A program made the position numbers and the translations under genes. 64,000 nt of DNA, from NCBI RefSeq assembly GCF_003600895.1, contig NZ_QYRP01000002.1, forward strand, positions 124,001 to 188,000, written 5' to 3'. Within the stretch, counting starts at the first letter, position 1, and the number at the start of each line of letters is the position of its first letter. The notes beneath the pieces were generated by a model, which worked only from the letters and a program-made list of their open reading frames with translations, made no database searches and was not told the origin of the DNA. Positions 18,324-27,486 of this stretch are shown in pieces. Source of the DNA: Nocardioides cavernaquae (GTDB lineage: Bacteria; Actinomycetota; Actinomycetes; Propionibacteriales; Nocardioidaceae).

Positions 18324-19502
18324 TCAGGAGGCGCGGCGCAGCGACATGCCGCGACGCTCGGCGATGACCGCGCGGTAGTGGCCCACGAGGATCTCGTTGA
18401 CGGCGTACCAGGAGCGGTTCTCGACGCTGCGGCGTGCGGTGGCCGCCATCTGCGCGCGGAGCGGCTCGTTGCGCACCAGCATCTCGACGTAGGACTTCAG
18501 GTCCTCGCCGTCGCCGGGCGCGTAGAGGAAGCCGGCGCCGCGGTCGATCACGTCGACCGGGCCGCCCTGGTTGGGCGCGACTGCAGGCACACCGGCAGCG
18601 AGCGCCTCCTGGACGGCCTGACCGAAGGTCTCGTGGCGGCCGGTGTGGACGAAGACGTCGAGGCTCGCGTAGGCCTCCCCCAGCTCCTCGGCGTGCAGCA
18701 CACCGAGGAAGGCGGCGTCCGGGAGGAGGCGGCGCAGCTCGGGCTCCGAGGGACCGCCGCCGACCAGGACCAGCTTCACGCCGTCCATGCCGTGGAGGTG
18801 CGTGAGGAGCTCGAGCTCCTTCTCGGGAGCGAGCCGGCCGATGTAGCCGACCAGCTTCTCGCCGTGGGGAGCAAGACGCGCCCGCAACGACTCGGAGCGG
18901 CGCGAGGGGTGGAACGTGACCGTGTCGACACCACGCCCCCAGCGACCCAGGCCGGGGATGCCCAGGTCCTCGAGCTGACGGAGGCTGGCCGTCGAGGGCG
19001 CAAGGGTGCGGTCGACCGAGGTGTGGATCCGACGGGTCAGCGCAGCCATGGCCTTGGCGCCACCCGGGATGTCATAGCGCTCCGCGAAACCGACCATGTC
19101 GGTCTGGTAGATCGCCACGGTCGGGATGTCGAGCTCCTCGGCGGCACGCGCCGCCTGGTAGCCGAGCGTGGCCGGAGAGGCGATGTGGACGACGTCGGGC
19201 TGGAAGGCGATCATCACGCGGCGCAGGCGGCGGCGGGTCTCGAGACCGATGCGGAAGTCCTTGTAGAACGGCAGGCGGGCACCGCGGGCGATGTTCACGC
19301 GGAAGCCTGCGTAGAAGTCAGGTCCGGTCGGAGCGACCAGCTCGGCGTGGTGACCTTCGGCGGAGAGGTGCTCGAGCACGCGGCGTACGGAATTGGTGAC
19401 GCCGTTGATCTGGGGCAGGAACGACTCGGCGACGACCAGGACCCGGAGGCCGTCGATACGGGTGGTGCTGAACTCGAGGACCTCTGCACTGGTGCGGGGC
19501 AT
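18324..19502 (-). CDS. GT4 glycosyltransferase, MgtA-like (GDP-mannose-dependent)
   Basis: A 392-residue GT-B enzyme. The N-terminal domain opens with LRVLVVAESFLPQINGVTNS, the hallmark of the actinobacterial alpha-mannosyltransferase group (MgtA/PimB-like). The C-terminal domain has the nucleotide-sugar site (YIGRLAPEKELELL, then VHTGRHETFGQAVQEALAAGVPAVA with the EX7E-type glutamates). Members build glycolipid and lipomannan cores at the inner membrane face; the acceptor is not decidable here. AAGGAG precedes the ATG by eight bases. The 158 bases upstream hold the gene's promoter region and no other gene. Confidence 0.88.
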   Translation of the reverse strand: MPRTSAEVLEFSTTRIDGLRVLVVAESFLPQINGVTNSVRRVLEHLSAEGHHAELVAPTGPDFYAGFRVNIARGARLPFYKDFRIGLETRRRLRRVMIAFQPDVVHIASPATLGYQAARAAEELDIPTVAIYQTDMVGFAERYDIPGGAKAMAALTRRIHTSVDRTLAPSTASLRQLEDLGIPGLGRWGRGVDTVTFHPSRRSESLRARLAPHGEKLVGYIGRLAPEKELELLTHLHGMDGVKLVLVGGGPSEPELRRLLPDAAFLGVLHAEELGEAYASLDVFVHTGRHETFGQAVQEALAAGVPAVAPNQGGPVDVIDRGAGFLYAPGDGEDLKSYVEMLVRNEPLRAQMAATARRSVENRSWYAVNEILVGHYRAVIAERRGMSLRRAS

Positions 19503-19661
19503 CTCGGGTGCTCCTTCGCGGAGTGTCGGCGCCCGCTTGTTCGAGCACCTCGTACACCGCTGACGCTAGAAACCCGGTCTGGACGCAAGTGAAGCCCTGC
19601 GTGGACGTCGCGTGAACCGCATCTGACGGTTCCCGCGAGTCGCGCGTGAGCCAGCCCACGC

Positions 19662-20180
19662 TCAGGCGCGCTCGAGCTCCCGCTTCAGGTTCTTCAGGGT
19701 CCGTGCGATGTTGCCCCGCTGGAACTCCGCGAAGCTCGCGCGACGGGTGGCGAGCGGGTCGAAGAGCCGGACGCTGAGGTCGGGCCAGCGGGTGCGACCG
19801 TCGCGCCAGGTCTCCGTCACCAGCGTCCCGCCGTCCTGCGGCGCGAAGTCATACGCCCAGGAGGCGACGGAGACCGGCAGCAGCAACGGCGCCAGCCCGT
19901 AGCGGTCCACGTCGAAGGCGAAGCGGCGCCCACGCTCGGCCGCGGTCACCGTGCAACGGGTCTGCCACCGCGCCGGGCCGCGCTTGTTGCTGCCCACGAA
20001 GTGCATCCCGACGTACGCCGGGTCGGCAGCCCCGGCTGCACCAGGCGCCCGCACGATCCGGGCACCGGTGTTCTCCGGGCTCCAGCGACCCATCTGGGTG
20101 ACGTCGCCGACGGCGTCGTAGGCCGCCTCGGGGGTCACGTCGATCCAGATCGAGCCAGCGACCGTCATCTCACGCGTCAT
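19662..20180 (-). CDS. SRPBCC-family protein
   Basis: A 172-residue protein with the helix-grip (START-like) fold of polyketide cyclase/dehydrase relatives: SIWIDVTPEAAYDAVGDVTQ at the N-terminus, then strands with CTVTAAERGRRFAFDVD and GGTLVTETWRDGRT. Such folds bind hydrophobic ligands; no catalytic residue can be named. A TAGCGT -10 element lies 6 bases before the ATG. It is followed by the GT4 gene and preceded by the MBL-fold gene on the same strand. Confidence 0.82.
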   Translation of the reverse strand: MTREMTVAGSIWIDVTPEAAYDAVGDVTQMGRWSPENTGARIVRAPGAAGAADPAYVGMHFVGSNKRGPARWQTRCTVTAAERGRRFAFDVDRYGLAPLLLPVSVASWAYDFAPQDGGTLVTETWRDGRTRWPDLSVRLFDPLATRRASFAEFQRGNIARTLKNLKRELERA

Positions 20181-20186
20181 GCGCGC

Positions 20187-20192
20187 ACGCTA
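20187..20192 (-). promoter_or_regulatory. -10 element of the SRPBCC gene, leaderless
   Basis: TAGCGT on the minus strand ends 6 bases before the ATG at 20180. It overlaps nothing but sits only 14 bases from the stop of the upstream MBL-fold gene. Confidence 0.42.
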
Positions 20193-20205
20193 GCGGCCGG
20201 TCCGC

Positions 20206-20994
20206 TCACAGCTCGAAGCTGGTCGCCTCGCCGGGGTCGAGCCACGTGATCCTGTCGGCGTACGCCGAGCCGGCCAGGACCGGCTCGGCGGGGCCGCGAC
20301 CTTGCTGGAAGTGTGACCAGCCCTCGTAGTGCACCGGGACGACATGGGCCGGCTTCACCAGGTCGATCAGCTCCACCCCTTCGCGGGCGTCCATCGTGTA
20401 GCGGAGCCACCCGGACAAGTACCTGAACCGGACCGACCCGAGGTGGATGAGCATCGTGCCGATGGTCAACCGGGCCGGGACCTCCTTCAGGGCGGGATAC
20501 AGCACCGTGTCGCCGGTGATCCAGAGCGCTCCGTGCTGCTGCCCCTCCCAGGCCAGCGAGAAGCCGATGACCGGGCCCGTGATCGGCTCACTGCCCACCG
20601 GCCCGTGCCGGCACGGGGTGGCGGTGATGGTGATCGCCGGCTTTCCCGGAGCCTCGAGCGTCGCGGTGTCCCACGCAGCGAGCCCGACCGCGCCGTTCCC
20701 CAACGTCGCAGCGGCCTTCCGGGTGGTGAAGGTCGTCCCCCAGGTGGGCAACAGCGCCCGGGCCGACGGGTCCAGGTTGTCGCCGTGGTGATGGTGGCTG
20801 ACCAGGACGGCGTCGATCGGGCCGAGGTCGGCAGCTGCGACAGACGGCCCAGCGAGCTTGCGCGACGTCGTACCCCAACCGAAGAAGTAGCGCTTGCCCG
20901 GCGCGTCGAACGTCGGGTCGGTCAGGATGCGCCACCCGCCGACCTCGATGAGGGCTGTCGGCCCGCCGATGTGAGTGATCCGGGCAGCAGTCAT
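20206..20994 (-). CDS. MBL-fold metallohydrolase
   Basis: A 262-residue metallo-beta-lactamase-fold hydrolase of the UlaG-like branch. The metal motif is SHHHHGDNLD (HxHxD type), with later ligands in TGDT and the C-terminal VPVHYEGWSHF. N-terminal strands ITHIGGPTALIEVGGWRILTDP are typical of the group. Homologues include L-ascorbate-6-phosphate lactonase and lipid-metabolising enzymes; the substrate here is unknown. No signal peptide, so cytosolic. Confidence 0.87.
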   Translation of the reverse strand: MTAARITHIGGPTALIEVGGWRILTDPTFDAPGKRYFFGWGTTSRKLAGPSVAAADLGPIDAVLVSHHHHGDNLDPSARALLPTWGTTFTTRKAAATLGNGAVGLAAWDTATLEAPGKPAITITATPCRHGPVGSEPITGPVIGFSLAWEGQQHGALWITGDTVLYPALKEVPARLTIGTMLIHLGSVRFRYLSGWLRYTMDAREGVELIDLVKPAHVVPVHYEGWSHFQQGRGPAEPVLAGSAYADRITWLDPGEATSFEL

Positions 20995-21058
20995 GGGCTC
21001 ATCAGAGCGGATCGGTCGGCATCCGACAAGTGGTGTGCGCGGTCATCCCCGCGCGGGG

Positions 21059-22186
21059 TCACTCGGAGGCGGCGAGCTGACCGCAGGCAGCGTCGATGTC
21101 GCTGCCGCGGGTGTCACGCATCGTCGTCGCGATGCCGGCGGCGTTGAGGCGACGGACGAACTCGTCCATGTCCTCCTCGCGCGACCGGGTGAACTGCGAT
21201 CCGGGGATGTCGTTGAGCGGGATCGGGTTGATGTGCACCCAGCTGGTGCCGCGACCGTTGTCCGAGAGCACCTCTGCCAGCAGGTCCGCACGCCACGCCT
21301 GGTCGTTGATGTCGCGCATCATGGCGTACTCGATGGAGACCCGGCGGCCGGTCTTCTCGAAGTACTCGTACGCCGCAGCGACCGTCTCCTCGACGGAGAA
21401 CTTCGTGTTGATCGGGACCAGCTCGTTGCGCAGCTCGTCGTCCGGAGCGTGGAGGCTGAGCGCGAGGGTGACCGGGATGCCCTCGTCGGCGAGCTGCTTG
21501 ATGCGCGGCACCAGGCCGACGGTGGACACCGTCACGTGGCGGGCGCTCAGGCCGAGGCCCGCGGGCGCCGGGTCGGTCAGGCGACGCACGGCGCCGACAG
21601 TGGCCTTGTAGTTGGCCAGCGGCTCACCCATGCCCATGAAGACCACGTTGGACAGGCGCCCCGGTCCCCCGGCGATGTCGCCGTTGGCCATCGCGCGGGC
21701 ACCGACGACGACCTGGTGGACGATCTCGGCGGTCGACATGTTGCGCTGCAGGCCACCCTGGCCGGTGGCGCAGAAGGGGCACGCCATGCCACACCCCGCC
21801 TGCGAAGAGATGCAGATCGTGGCACGGTCCTTGTAGCGCATCAGGACCGACTCGACGAGGGATCCGTCGAAGAGCTTCCAGAGCGTCTTCACGGTCTTGC
21901 CGCGGTCGGCCTCCTGCTGACGGATCGGGTCCATCAGGTCCGGGAAGAGCGCAGCGACCAGCTCCGCCCGCTGTGCCGCCGGGAGGTCGGTCATCTCGGC
22001 GGGGTCGTGGACAAGCCGGCCGAAGTAGTGCGTCGAGAGCTGCTTGGCCCGGAACCCGGGCAGGCCCATCTCGGTCAGGAGCTCCTTGCGGCCCGCCTCG
22101 TCGAAGTCTGCGAGGTGGCGCGGCGGCTTGGCGCGGCCGCGCGGCGCCTCGAAGACGAGGGGCAGGGTCTTGATGGTTTCGCTCAT
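21059..22186 (-). CDS. rlmN: 23S rRNA (adenine2503-C2)/tRNA methyltransferase
   Basis: Radical SAM enzyme that methylates C2 of A2503 in 23S rRNA and of A37 in some tRNAs. The 375-residue protein has the cluster motif CGMACPFC (Cys132, Cys136, Cys139), the SAM-binding GMGEP region, and the C-terminal segment [12 protein letters not shown] containing the catalytic Cys that resolves the methyl transfer, which distinguishes RlmN. An N-terminal helical domain ([15 protein letters not shown]) binds RNA. It is downstream of cdsA and the META lipoprotein, the common actinobacterial order. Confidence 0.97.
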   Translation of the reverse strand: MSETIKTLPLVFEAPRGRAKPPRHLADFDEAGRKELLTEMGLPGFRAKQLSTHYFGRLVHDPAEMTDLPAAQRAELVAALFPDLMDPIRQQEADRGKTVKTLWKLFDGSLVESVLMRYKDRATICISSQAGCGMACPFCATGQGGLQRNMSTAEIVHQVVVGARAMANGDIAGGPGRLSNVVFMGMGEPLANYKATVGAVRRLTDPAPAGLGLSARHVTVSTVGLVPRIKQLADEGIPVTLALSLHAPDDELRNELVPINTKFSVEETVAAAYEYFEKTGRRVSIEYAMMRDINDQAWRADLLAEVLSDNGRGTSWVHINPIPLNDIPGSQFTRSREEDMDEFVRRLNAAGIATTMRDTRGSDIDAACGQLAASE

Positions 22187-22220
22187 GACGGCCCGATTCT
22201 CCCACCTCGCGCGGCCGTAC

Positions 22221-22242
22221 GCCGAAACGTCGCCTCAGCTGG
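22221..22242 (+). repeat. Single diverged 22-bp repeat unit
   Basis: GCCGAAACGTCG matches eleven of the first twelve positions of the 22-bp repeat family and CTGG ends near the unit end. It overlaps the stop codon of the META-domain gene, again at a gene 3' end. Being single and short, it may be coincidence. Confidence 0.4.
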
Positions 22243-23002
22243 CCCGGAAGGTCAGGCCCTGCTTCCCGTTGGTCAGCGTCAAGGTCGCCTCCTCGATCGT
22301 GTACGACGTCGCGCCGGCCAGGATCCCGGACACCGTGGTGTCGAGCTGCTGTCGCGCCGGATCGGCGCAGGCGATCAGCGTGCGCATGCCCGGCGTCCAG
22401 GTGATCTCGTCGCCGGTGAGGGTCACGTCGGCGCCGAAGCCGTTGCACAGGCCGGTGACCGATGCTGAGCGCTTTGACAGCGTCAGCACCACCGGCGGGC
22501 CGGCCGGGATCGAGCTGACGGAGTCACCCTCAATGAGCCCGTCGAGGGCCCATGCCGTGCCGAGCAGCGTCGTGTCCGGGTGAACGTCGGCGCGGGGCGT
22601 CAGGGTGAGCACCGTGTCGCCCGCGGTCAGTGTCAGCGGATCGCGGCCGATGGTGACGTCGCCGGAGAAGAGCTTGGCGAGCCAGGTGTCCTGCGCCATG
22701 AGTGGCTCCGGGCAACCCATCTCGGTGCCCCCGATCGCGCCGGCCGTCAACCGGTCCCCAGCGAGCGAGTAGTCGCCGAAGAGGTGGTTGCAGCCAGCCG
22801 TGATCCCGAGCTTGCCGTCGTCGAAGCTCAGGCGGGCTTCGGAGCCCTCGACCAGCGCATGGTCGGCGCCGTCCACCGTGACCGCCGTGACGACGTACTC
22901 CCCCGACGGGGCGAACGCGAGCATGCCGGAATCCGTGGGTCCAGCCTCGCGTCCGCACGCGGGCAGGACAAGCAACAGCACGGCGGCGAAGGCGATCCTC
23001 AT
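22235..23002 (-). CDS. META-domain lipoprotein
   Basis: A 255-residue exported lipoprotein: signal peptide MRIAFAAVLLLVLPAC with the lipobox LPAC (Cys16). Two META-like repeats follow, one around SARLSFDDGKLGITAGCNHLF and one around VVLTLSKRSASVTGLCNGFG, each with the CN motif of HslJ/META domains. HslJ of E. coli is a heat-shock protein linked to novobiocin resistance; the function here is unknown. The start follows from the signal peptide; an in-frame ATG 72 bases upstream would bury it. Confidence 0.83.
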   Translation of the reverse strand: MRIAFAAVLLLVLPACGREAGPTDSGMLAFAPSGEYVVTAVTVDGADHALVEGSEARLSFDDGKLGITAGCNHLFGDYSLAGDRLTAGAIGGTEMGCPEPLMAQDTWLAKLFSGDVTIGRDPLTLTAGDTVLTLTPRADVHPDTTLLGTAWALDGLIEGDSVSSIPAGPPVVLTLSKRSASVTGLCNGFGADVTLTGDEITWTPGMRTLIACADPARQQLDTTVSGILAGATSYTIEEATLTLTNGKQGLTFRAS

Positions 23003-23037
23003 GCCCGTCTGACGCCCCGCACCGGACAACGGTTCCC

Positions 23038-23931
23038 TCAGCGGGTGAAGACCAGGTAGTGGAGCAGCAGCCACACCGGAGCGACCGTTGCGAGCAGCGA
23101 GTCCAGGCGGTCAAGCAGGCCACCGTGGCCCGGGATGATCTGGCTCATGTCCTTGATGCCGAGGTCACGCTTGATCACCGACTCGCACAGGTCGCCGAGC
23201 GTGGCCATGACGACGGCGATCAGGCCGAGAAGGATGCCCACCCACCACTCACCCTCGAGCAGGTAGACGACGATGGCGGTGCCGGCAGCAACGCACGAGA
23301 CCAGTGAGCCGGCGAAGCCCTCCCACGACTTCTTCGGGGAGATGACCGGTGCCATCGGGTGCTTGCCGAAGAGCACGCCGGCGATGTAGCCGCCGATGTC
23401 GGAGGCGATCGTCACGAGGATGAACGCGGCGATGCCGAGGACACCGAAGTCGACCGCGTCGGTCCAGTCGGGGTGGCCCTTCTCGGAGAGCATCAGCGCG
23501 ACGAACGAGCCGAGGAACGGCAGGTAGATGAGCGTGAAGACCGCTGCCGTCGCGTTCATGACGTAGCCGTCGACGCCACGACGCAGGAGGTGCAGCATGA
23601 TCGCCAGGGCGGTGACCGCCGTGGCCGTCACCAGCGCAGCAGGCCCCCAGAAGTAGGCGACCATCACCATCACGACGCCGCCGATCATCAGCGGCTGCTC
23701 GGGCAGGTCGATGCCCTTGGCGAGGAAGCCCTTGCGGATCTCCCAGATCGCGACGACGACAGCCGCCGCGACGACGAACATGAAGGCCGTCTTCCAGAAC
23801 GCCAGCGAGGCGAAGATGACAGCGAGCAGGACGACCGCGGACGTGATCGCGGCCTTCAGGTCTCGCCCGGCGCGCCCATGGTCCTTGGCAGGACCGTTCT
23901 GCGGCGCGGGAGACGGGCTGGAAGTGGTCAT
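23038..23931 (-). CDS. cdsA: Phosphatidate cytidylyltransferase
   Basis: Makes CDP-diacylglycerol from phosphatidic acid and CTP, the branch point of phospholipid synthesis. The 297-residue membrane protein has about eight helices and the CDS signature at the C-terminus (SVIKRDLGIKDMSQIIPGHG followed by GLLDRLDSL). The N-terminal 30 residues are hydrophilic. It starts nine bases after frr and belongs to the pyrH-frr-cdsA run conserved in bacteria. Confidence 0.96.
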   Translation of the reverse strand: MTTSSPSPAPQNGPAKDHGRAGRDLKAAITSAVVLLAVIFASLAFWKTAFMFVVAAAVVVAIWEIRKGFLAKGIDLPEQPLMIGGVVMVMVAYFWGPAALVTATAVTALAIMLHLLRRGVDGYVMNATAAVFTLIYLPFLGSFVALMLSEKGHPDWTDAVDFGVLGIAAFILVTIASDIGGYIAGVLFGKHPMAPVISPKKSWEGFAGSLVSCVAAGTAIVVYLLEGEWWVGILLGLIAVVMATLGDLCESVIKRDLGIKDMSQIIPGHGGLLDRLDSLLATVAPVWLLLHYLVFTR

Positions 23932-23940
23932 CAGTGGCCC

Positions 23941-24498
23941 TCAGACTTCGAGGAGCTCGGCTTCCTTGGACTTCAACAGTTCGTCGATCGCATCGGAGTG
24001 CTTCTTGGTGAGCGCGTCGAGCTTCTTCTCGGCACCGGCGACGTCGTCCTTGCCGACCTCGCCGTCCTTCTCCAGCTTCTCCAGGCCCTGCTTCGCCTTC
24101 TGGCGCACCATGCGGACCGACACGCGACCCTGCTCGGCCTTCTCCTTGGCGAGCTTGACGTACTCCTTGCGGCGGTCCTCGGTCAGCTCGGGGATCACGA
24201 TGCGCAGGACCTTGCCGTCGCTCGACGGGTTCACACCCAGGTCGGAGTCACGGATCGCACGCTCGATGCTGCCGATCGAGCTCTCGTCGAACGGAGCGAT
24301 CAGGATCGTGCGCGCGTCCTGGGCGGTGAACGTCGCCAGCGACTGGATCGGCGTCTGGGTGCCGTAGTACTCCGCGGTGAGCTTGCTGAACATCTGCGGG
24401 TTGGCGCGACCGGCACGGATCGCCGCGAACTCCTCACGCGTGGCCTCGACCGACTTGGCCATCTTCTGGTCGGCTTCGTTGAGGGTCTGGTTGATCAC
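23941..24498 (-). CDS. frr: Ribosome recycling factor
   Basis: With EF-G, splits the post-termination ribosome. The 185-residue protein has normal length and features: the three-helix-bundle start KMAKSVEATREEFAAIRAGR, the LNQ-like hinge region with ANPQMFSKLTAEYYG and TPIQSLATF, and VRMVRQKAKQGLEKLEKDGE near the end. It lies between pyrH and cdsA, 86 bases after the pyrH stop. Confidence 0.98.
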   Translation of the reverse strand: MINQTLNEADQKMAKSVEATREEFAAIRAGRANPQMFSKLTAEYYGTQTPIQSLATFTAQDARTILIAPFDESSIGSIERAIRDSDLGVNPSSDGKVLRIVIPELTEDRRKEYVKLAKEKAEQGRVSVRMVRQKAKQGLEKLEKDGEVGKDDVAGAEKKLDALTKKHSDAIDELLKSKEAELLEV

Positions 24499-24584
24499 GG
24501 TGTCTCCTGGTGTCCGGTTGGCGCTGCGCGTCGTACGACGTGTGGTGCTGTTGTCTGTGGGTCGCCGGTTCTGTTGACTCAGCG

Positions 24585-25295
24585 TCAGGCGCTGACCAGC
24601 GTGCCGATCTTCTCACCCTGGACCACTCGCAGGATGTTGCCCTGCGGCTCCATCCCGAAGACGACCATGGGGAGCTTGTTCTCGCCACAGAGGGCGAATG
24701 CGGTCTGGTCCATGATCCGAAGACCCTGCGCGATCGCGTCCGTGTAGGTGACGTGGTCGAGCTTGACCGCGCTGCTGTCGGTGCGAGGGTCGGCGGTGTA
24801 GACGCCGTCGACGCCGTTCTTGGCGACCAGGACGACGTCGCACTTGCTCTCCAGCGCACGCTGGACGGCAACGGTGTCGGTGGAGAAGAAGGGCATGCCC
24901 ATGCCGGCGCCGAAGATCACGACGCGGCCCTTCTCCATGTGCCGGATGGCGCGGCGCGGGATGTAGGGCTCGGCGACCTGGCCCATCGTGATGGCGGTCT
25001 GCACACGGACCTCGACGCCGAGCTTCTCGAGGAAGTCCTGCAGCGCCAGGCAGTTCATGACGATGCCGAGCATGCCCATGTAGTCGGCCCGGACGCGGTC
25101 CATGCCCTTTTCCTGCAGCTCGGCGCCGCGGAAGAAGTTGCCGCCGCCGGTGACGATGGCGACCTGCACGCCGGCCTCGACGACGGAGGCGATCTCCTCG
25201 GCGATCTCAGCGACCACATTGGGGTCGACGCCGACGTTGCCGCCGCCGAACACCTCACCTGAGAGCTTGAGCAGAACGCGCTTGTACGCGGGCAT
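24585..25295 (-). CDS. pyrH: Uridylate kinase
   Basis: Phosphorylates UMP to UDP. The 236-residue protein is a standard bacterial hexameric UMP kinase of the amino-acid-kinase fold: [14 protein letters not shown] at the N-terminus, [12 protein letters not shown] in the nucleotide-binding part, and [11 protein letters not shown] near the C-terminus. GAAGGG lies six bases upstream of the ATG. It starts the pyrH-frr-cdsA run, just downstream of tsf and rpsB in the common bacterial order, here with a PLD-like gene inserted before it. Confidence 0.98.
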   Translation of the reverse strand: MPAYKRVLLKLSGEVFGGGNVGVDPNVVAEIAEEIASVVEAGVQVAIVTGGGNFFRGAELQEKGMDRVRADYMGMLGIVMNCLALQDFLEKLGVEVRVQTAITMGQVAEPYIPRRAIRHMEKGRVVIFGAGMGMPFFSTDTVAVQRALESKCDVVLVAKNGVDGVYTADPRTDSSAVKLDHVTYTDAIAQGLRIMDQTAFALCGENKLPMVVFGMEPQGNILRVVQGEKIGTLVSA

Positions 25296-25330
25296 GCGGT
25301 TCCCTTCACGAGACTGGATTCGGTACGCGA

Positions 25331-25336
25331 AACCTA
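25331..25336 (-). promoter_or_regulatory. Possible -10 element of pyrH
   Basis: TAGGTT on the minus strand overlaps the end of the PLD-like gene and would start a leader of about 28 bases before the pyrH ATG, which has its own ribosome site. No clear -35. Confidence 0.35.
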
Positions 25337-26506
25337 TCGCACCGACTTGCCGGACACCTGCTCCACCAGCATGCGGTAGTGCGCGAGGTAGGCGGGCCAG
25401 GCGTCACCGTCGCCCGCGGCGCCCCCGTCGATCGCCACCACGACCTCGTCACGGTCCAGGGCAGCGGTGCCGAAGTTGTCGCTCCCGGTGACGATGCGTC
25501 GCTGGCGGTCGCCGTCGCGGTCGCGCCACTGCAGCAGCATCAGCTTGTGGTGCACCTCGCGGCCCTTCCTCAGGCCGGCGATCACCTCGACGCCGGCGTC
25601 CTGGAGGATCCGTCGCGAGTCGGAACCCATCGTGGTCGCGATCACCCGGATGCGGGCACCCTGCCGCGCCTTTGCCGCGAGCACCCGGGCGATCCGGGCG
25701 CCACGTACGCCGTGCCACGCGAGCATGGCGACCTTGACGCGGAGCCGGGAGGCAGGCAGCCGGGCGAGGTAGTGGCGCATCGGGTCGCTGGCCAGCGAGT
25801 ACCCCGGGTAGAACCAGGCGTGGTCGGTGCCGAGGTCGACACTCACCGCCGGGCTGGCCAGCGGCCGGTCACGCAGCTGGTCACGGAAGACCCGCCGGAA
25901 CTGCGTCCACACGTCCGCCCGCCCCACGAACGTGTACATGTTGTTGAACTGGCCCATCGACCGGTAGGAGAGGTTCGTCGAACCCACCATCAGCACCTGC
26001 CGCGACTGCCCGGTCCTGCTGAACGACCAGGTCTTCTGGTGCTGCTCGGTGTCACCGCCTCGCGCTGACCCCTTCACCCGGTGGACGAACGACGCCGCGC
26101 GACGGTTGGCGCCCAGCTCGCGGCGCAGGATGGCCACCGCCGCCGACCCACGCGACGCGTCCGCATCGACGAGGACCTTGACGGCGACGCCACGCCGATG
26201 CGCAGCGAGGAGAGCGTCCGCGGCCGGTCGGACCGCGAACGAACGGGCCACGATGCGGATCGTGGCTCCGGGCGGGGTGTGCCGGATGTTGGCGAGCAGC
26301 ACCCGCAGGATCGCGTTGTCCCCGACGTCTCGCCGCGCGACCGGCGAGGCGAAGACCGGCCCCGCGGGCGCGGCGTACGGACGCTTCCAGGCCGGACCAG
26401 CAGCCACCGATCCCGCAGCCACCGATCCGGCAGGGCCGACGGCACCGGTGACCACCAAGGTCATCCCGATGAGGCCGATCAACCTGCGAGCGGCGGAGAA
26501 ATGCAT
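25334..26506 (-). CDS. Secreted phospholipase D-like protein
   Basis: A 390-residue exported protein: N-terminal signal peptide ([20 protein letters not shown]), a short [12 protein letters not shown] linker, then two PLD-type halves. The first half has HQKTWSF followed by GSTNLS; the second has HHKLMLLQ followed by TGSDNFG. These are HxK(x)4(D) motifs of the phospholipase D superfamily, though the first lacks the usual Asp spacing. It could be a phospholipase, a transphosphatidylase or a nuclease-like enzyme. It interrupts the usual tsf-pyrH neighbourhood and appears to be monocistronic. Confidence 0.82.
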   Translation of the reverse strand: MHFSAARRLIGLIGMTLVVTGAVGPAGSVAAGSVAAGPAWKRPYAAPAGPVFASPVARRDVGDNAILRVLLANIRHTPPGATIRIVARSFAVRPAADALLAAHRRGVAVKVLVDADASRGSAAVAILRRELGANRRAASFVHRVKGSARGGDTEQHQKTWSFSRTGQSRQVLMVGSTNLSYRSMGQFNNMYTFVGRADVWTQFRRVFRDQLRDRPLASPAVSVDLGTDHAWFYPGYSLASDPMRHYLARLPASRLRVKVAMLAWHGVRGARIARVLAAKARQGARIRVIATTMGSDSRRILQDAGVEVIAGLRKGREVHHKLMLLQWRDRDGDRQRRIVTGSDNFGTAALDRDEVVVAIDGGAAGDGDAWPAYLAHYRMLVEQVSGKSVR

Positions 26507-26540
26507 GAAGCCCCTGCCAGTCCGACGACTTTCTCGGACT

Positions 26541-26574
26541 GTAACAGGGGCCTCAGCCGTAACAGGGGCCTCAG
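26541..26574. repeat. Direct repeat between tsf and the PLD-like gene
   Basis: GTAACAGGGGCCTCAG occurs at 26541-26556 and again at 26559-26574, an 18-base period. The pair lies just past the tsf stop and upstream of the PLD-like gene. A terminator role is possible, but no clean stem is formed. Confidence 0.6.
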
Positions 26575-26581
26575 GCGCGGA

Positions 26582-27391
26582 TCAGGCGCCGACCTCGAAG
26601 CGCGCGAAGCGCGTCACGGTCGTGCCGGCAGCGTCGAGAACCTGCTTGACCGACTTCTTCGCCTCGAAGACCGACTCCTGGTCGAGCAGGACGATCTCCT
26701 TGAAGAACGCACCGATGCGACCCTCGACGATCTTGGCGACGGCAGCCTCGGGCTTGCCCTCCTCGAGCGTCTTCTTGGTCAGGACGTCCTTCTCGGCGGC
26801 AACGACCTCGGCCGGGACCTGGTCGCTCGTGAGGAACTGGGCCTTCAGGGCGGCAGCCTGCTGAGCGGCCTGACGGGCGGCAGCCTCGTCACCGGTGTAC
26901 TCGACGAGAACGCCGAGGGCCGGGGGCAGGTCAGCGGCCTTCTTGTGCAGGTAGACCGTGGTGTTGCCCTCGAAGTAGGCGACCTCGCCGAGCTCGATCT
27001 TCTCGCCGATGGTGCGGGCGAGCTCGTCAACGGTCTCGCCGACGGTCTTGTCACCGAGCGACACGGCGCGGAGCGACTCGATGTCGCCGGCCTTGCTGGT
27101 GTTGGCGGCCTCCGCGATCGCCTGCGCGGCGTTCATGAACGCCTCGTTCTTGGCGACGAAGTCCGTCTCGGCCTTGAGGCTGATCAGGGCGTTGCCGGCG
27201 GAGGCGACGAGGCCAGCGGAGGCCTCGCGCTCGGCGGCGCGGGCAGCAGCCTTGGCGGCACCCTTGACGCGGAGCAGCTCGACGGCCTTGTCGAGGTCAC
27301 CCTCGGTCTCGTCGAGCGCCTTCTTGCACTCCATCATTCCGGCCTGGGTGATCTCGCGAAGCTTCTTCACGTCAGCAGCGGTGAAAGCCAT
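26582..27391 (-). CDS. tsf: Elongation factor Ts
   Basis: Guanine nucleotide exchange factor for EF-Tu. The 269-residue protein begins with the TDVxxLRExTGAGMMxCKKAL-type N-terminal domain, here DVKKLREITQAGMMECKKAL, followed by the core domain with the switch motif EAETDFVAKN-like sequence KAETDFVAKNEAF. The C-terminus VTRFARFEVGA is normal. GAGGAAG precedes the ATG. It follows rpsB, with a hairpin between the two. Confidence 0.98.
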   Translation of the reverse strand: MAFTAADVKKLREITQAGMMECKKALDETEGDLDKAVELLRVKGAAKAAARAAEREASAGLVASAGNALISLKAETDFVAKNEAFMNAAQAIAEAANTSKAGDIESLRAVSLGDKTVGETVDELARTIGEKIELGEVAYFEGNTTVYLHKKAADLPPALGVLVEYTGDEAAARQAAQQAAALKAQFLTSDQVPAEVVAAEKDVLTKKTLEEGKPEAAVAKIVEGRIGAFFKEIVLLDQESVFEAKKSVKQVLDAAGTTVTRFARFEVGA

Positions 27392-27442
27392 GGTTCTACT
27401 TCCTCGAAAGTTCGTGTGGGGTACGACGGGTGGAACGGCGGA

Positions 27443-27474
27443 CGCGGGCTGCCGTCGTGAGACGACAGCCCGCG
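27443..27474 (-). terminator. Hairpin between rpsB and tsf
   Basis: CGCGGGCTG at 27443-27451 pairs with CAGCCCGCG at 27466-27474; the loop can pair further (TCGT/ACGA). It lies between the rpsB stop and the tsf ATG and may be a partial terminator that sets the rpsB:tsf ratio. Confidence 0.6.
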
Positions 27475-27486
27475 ATCCAGAGTCGA

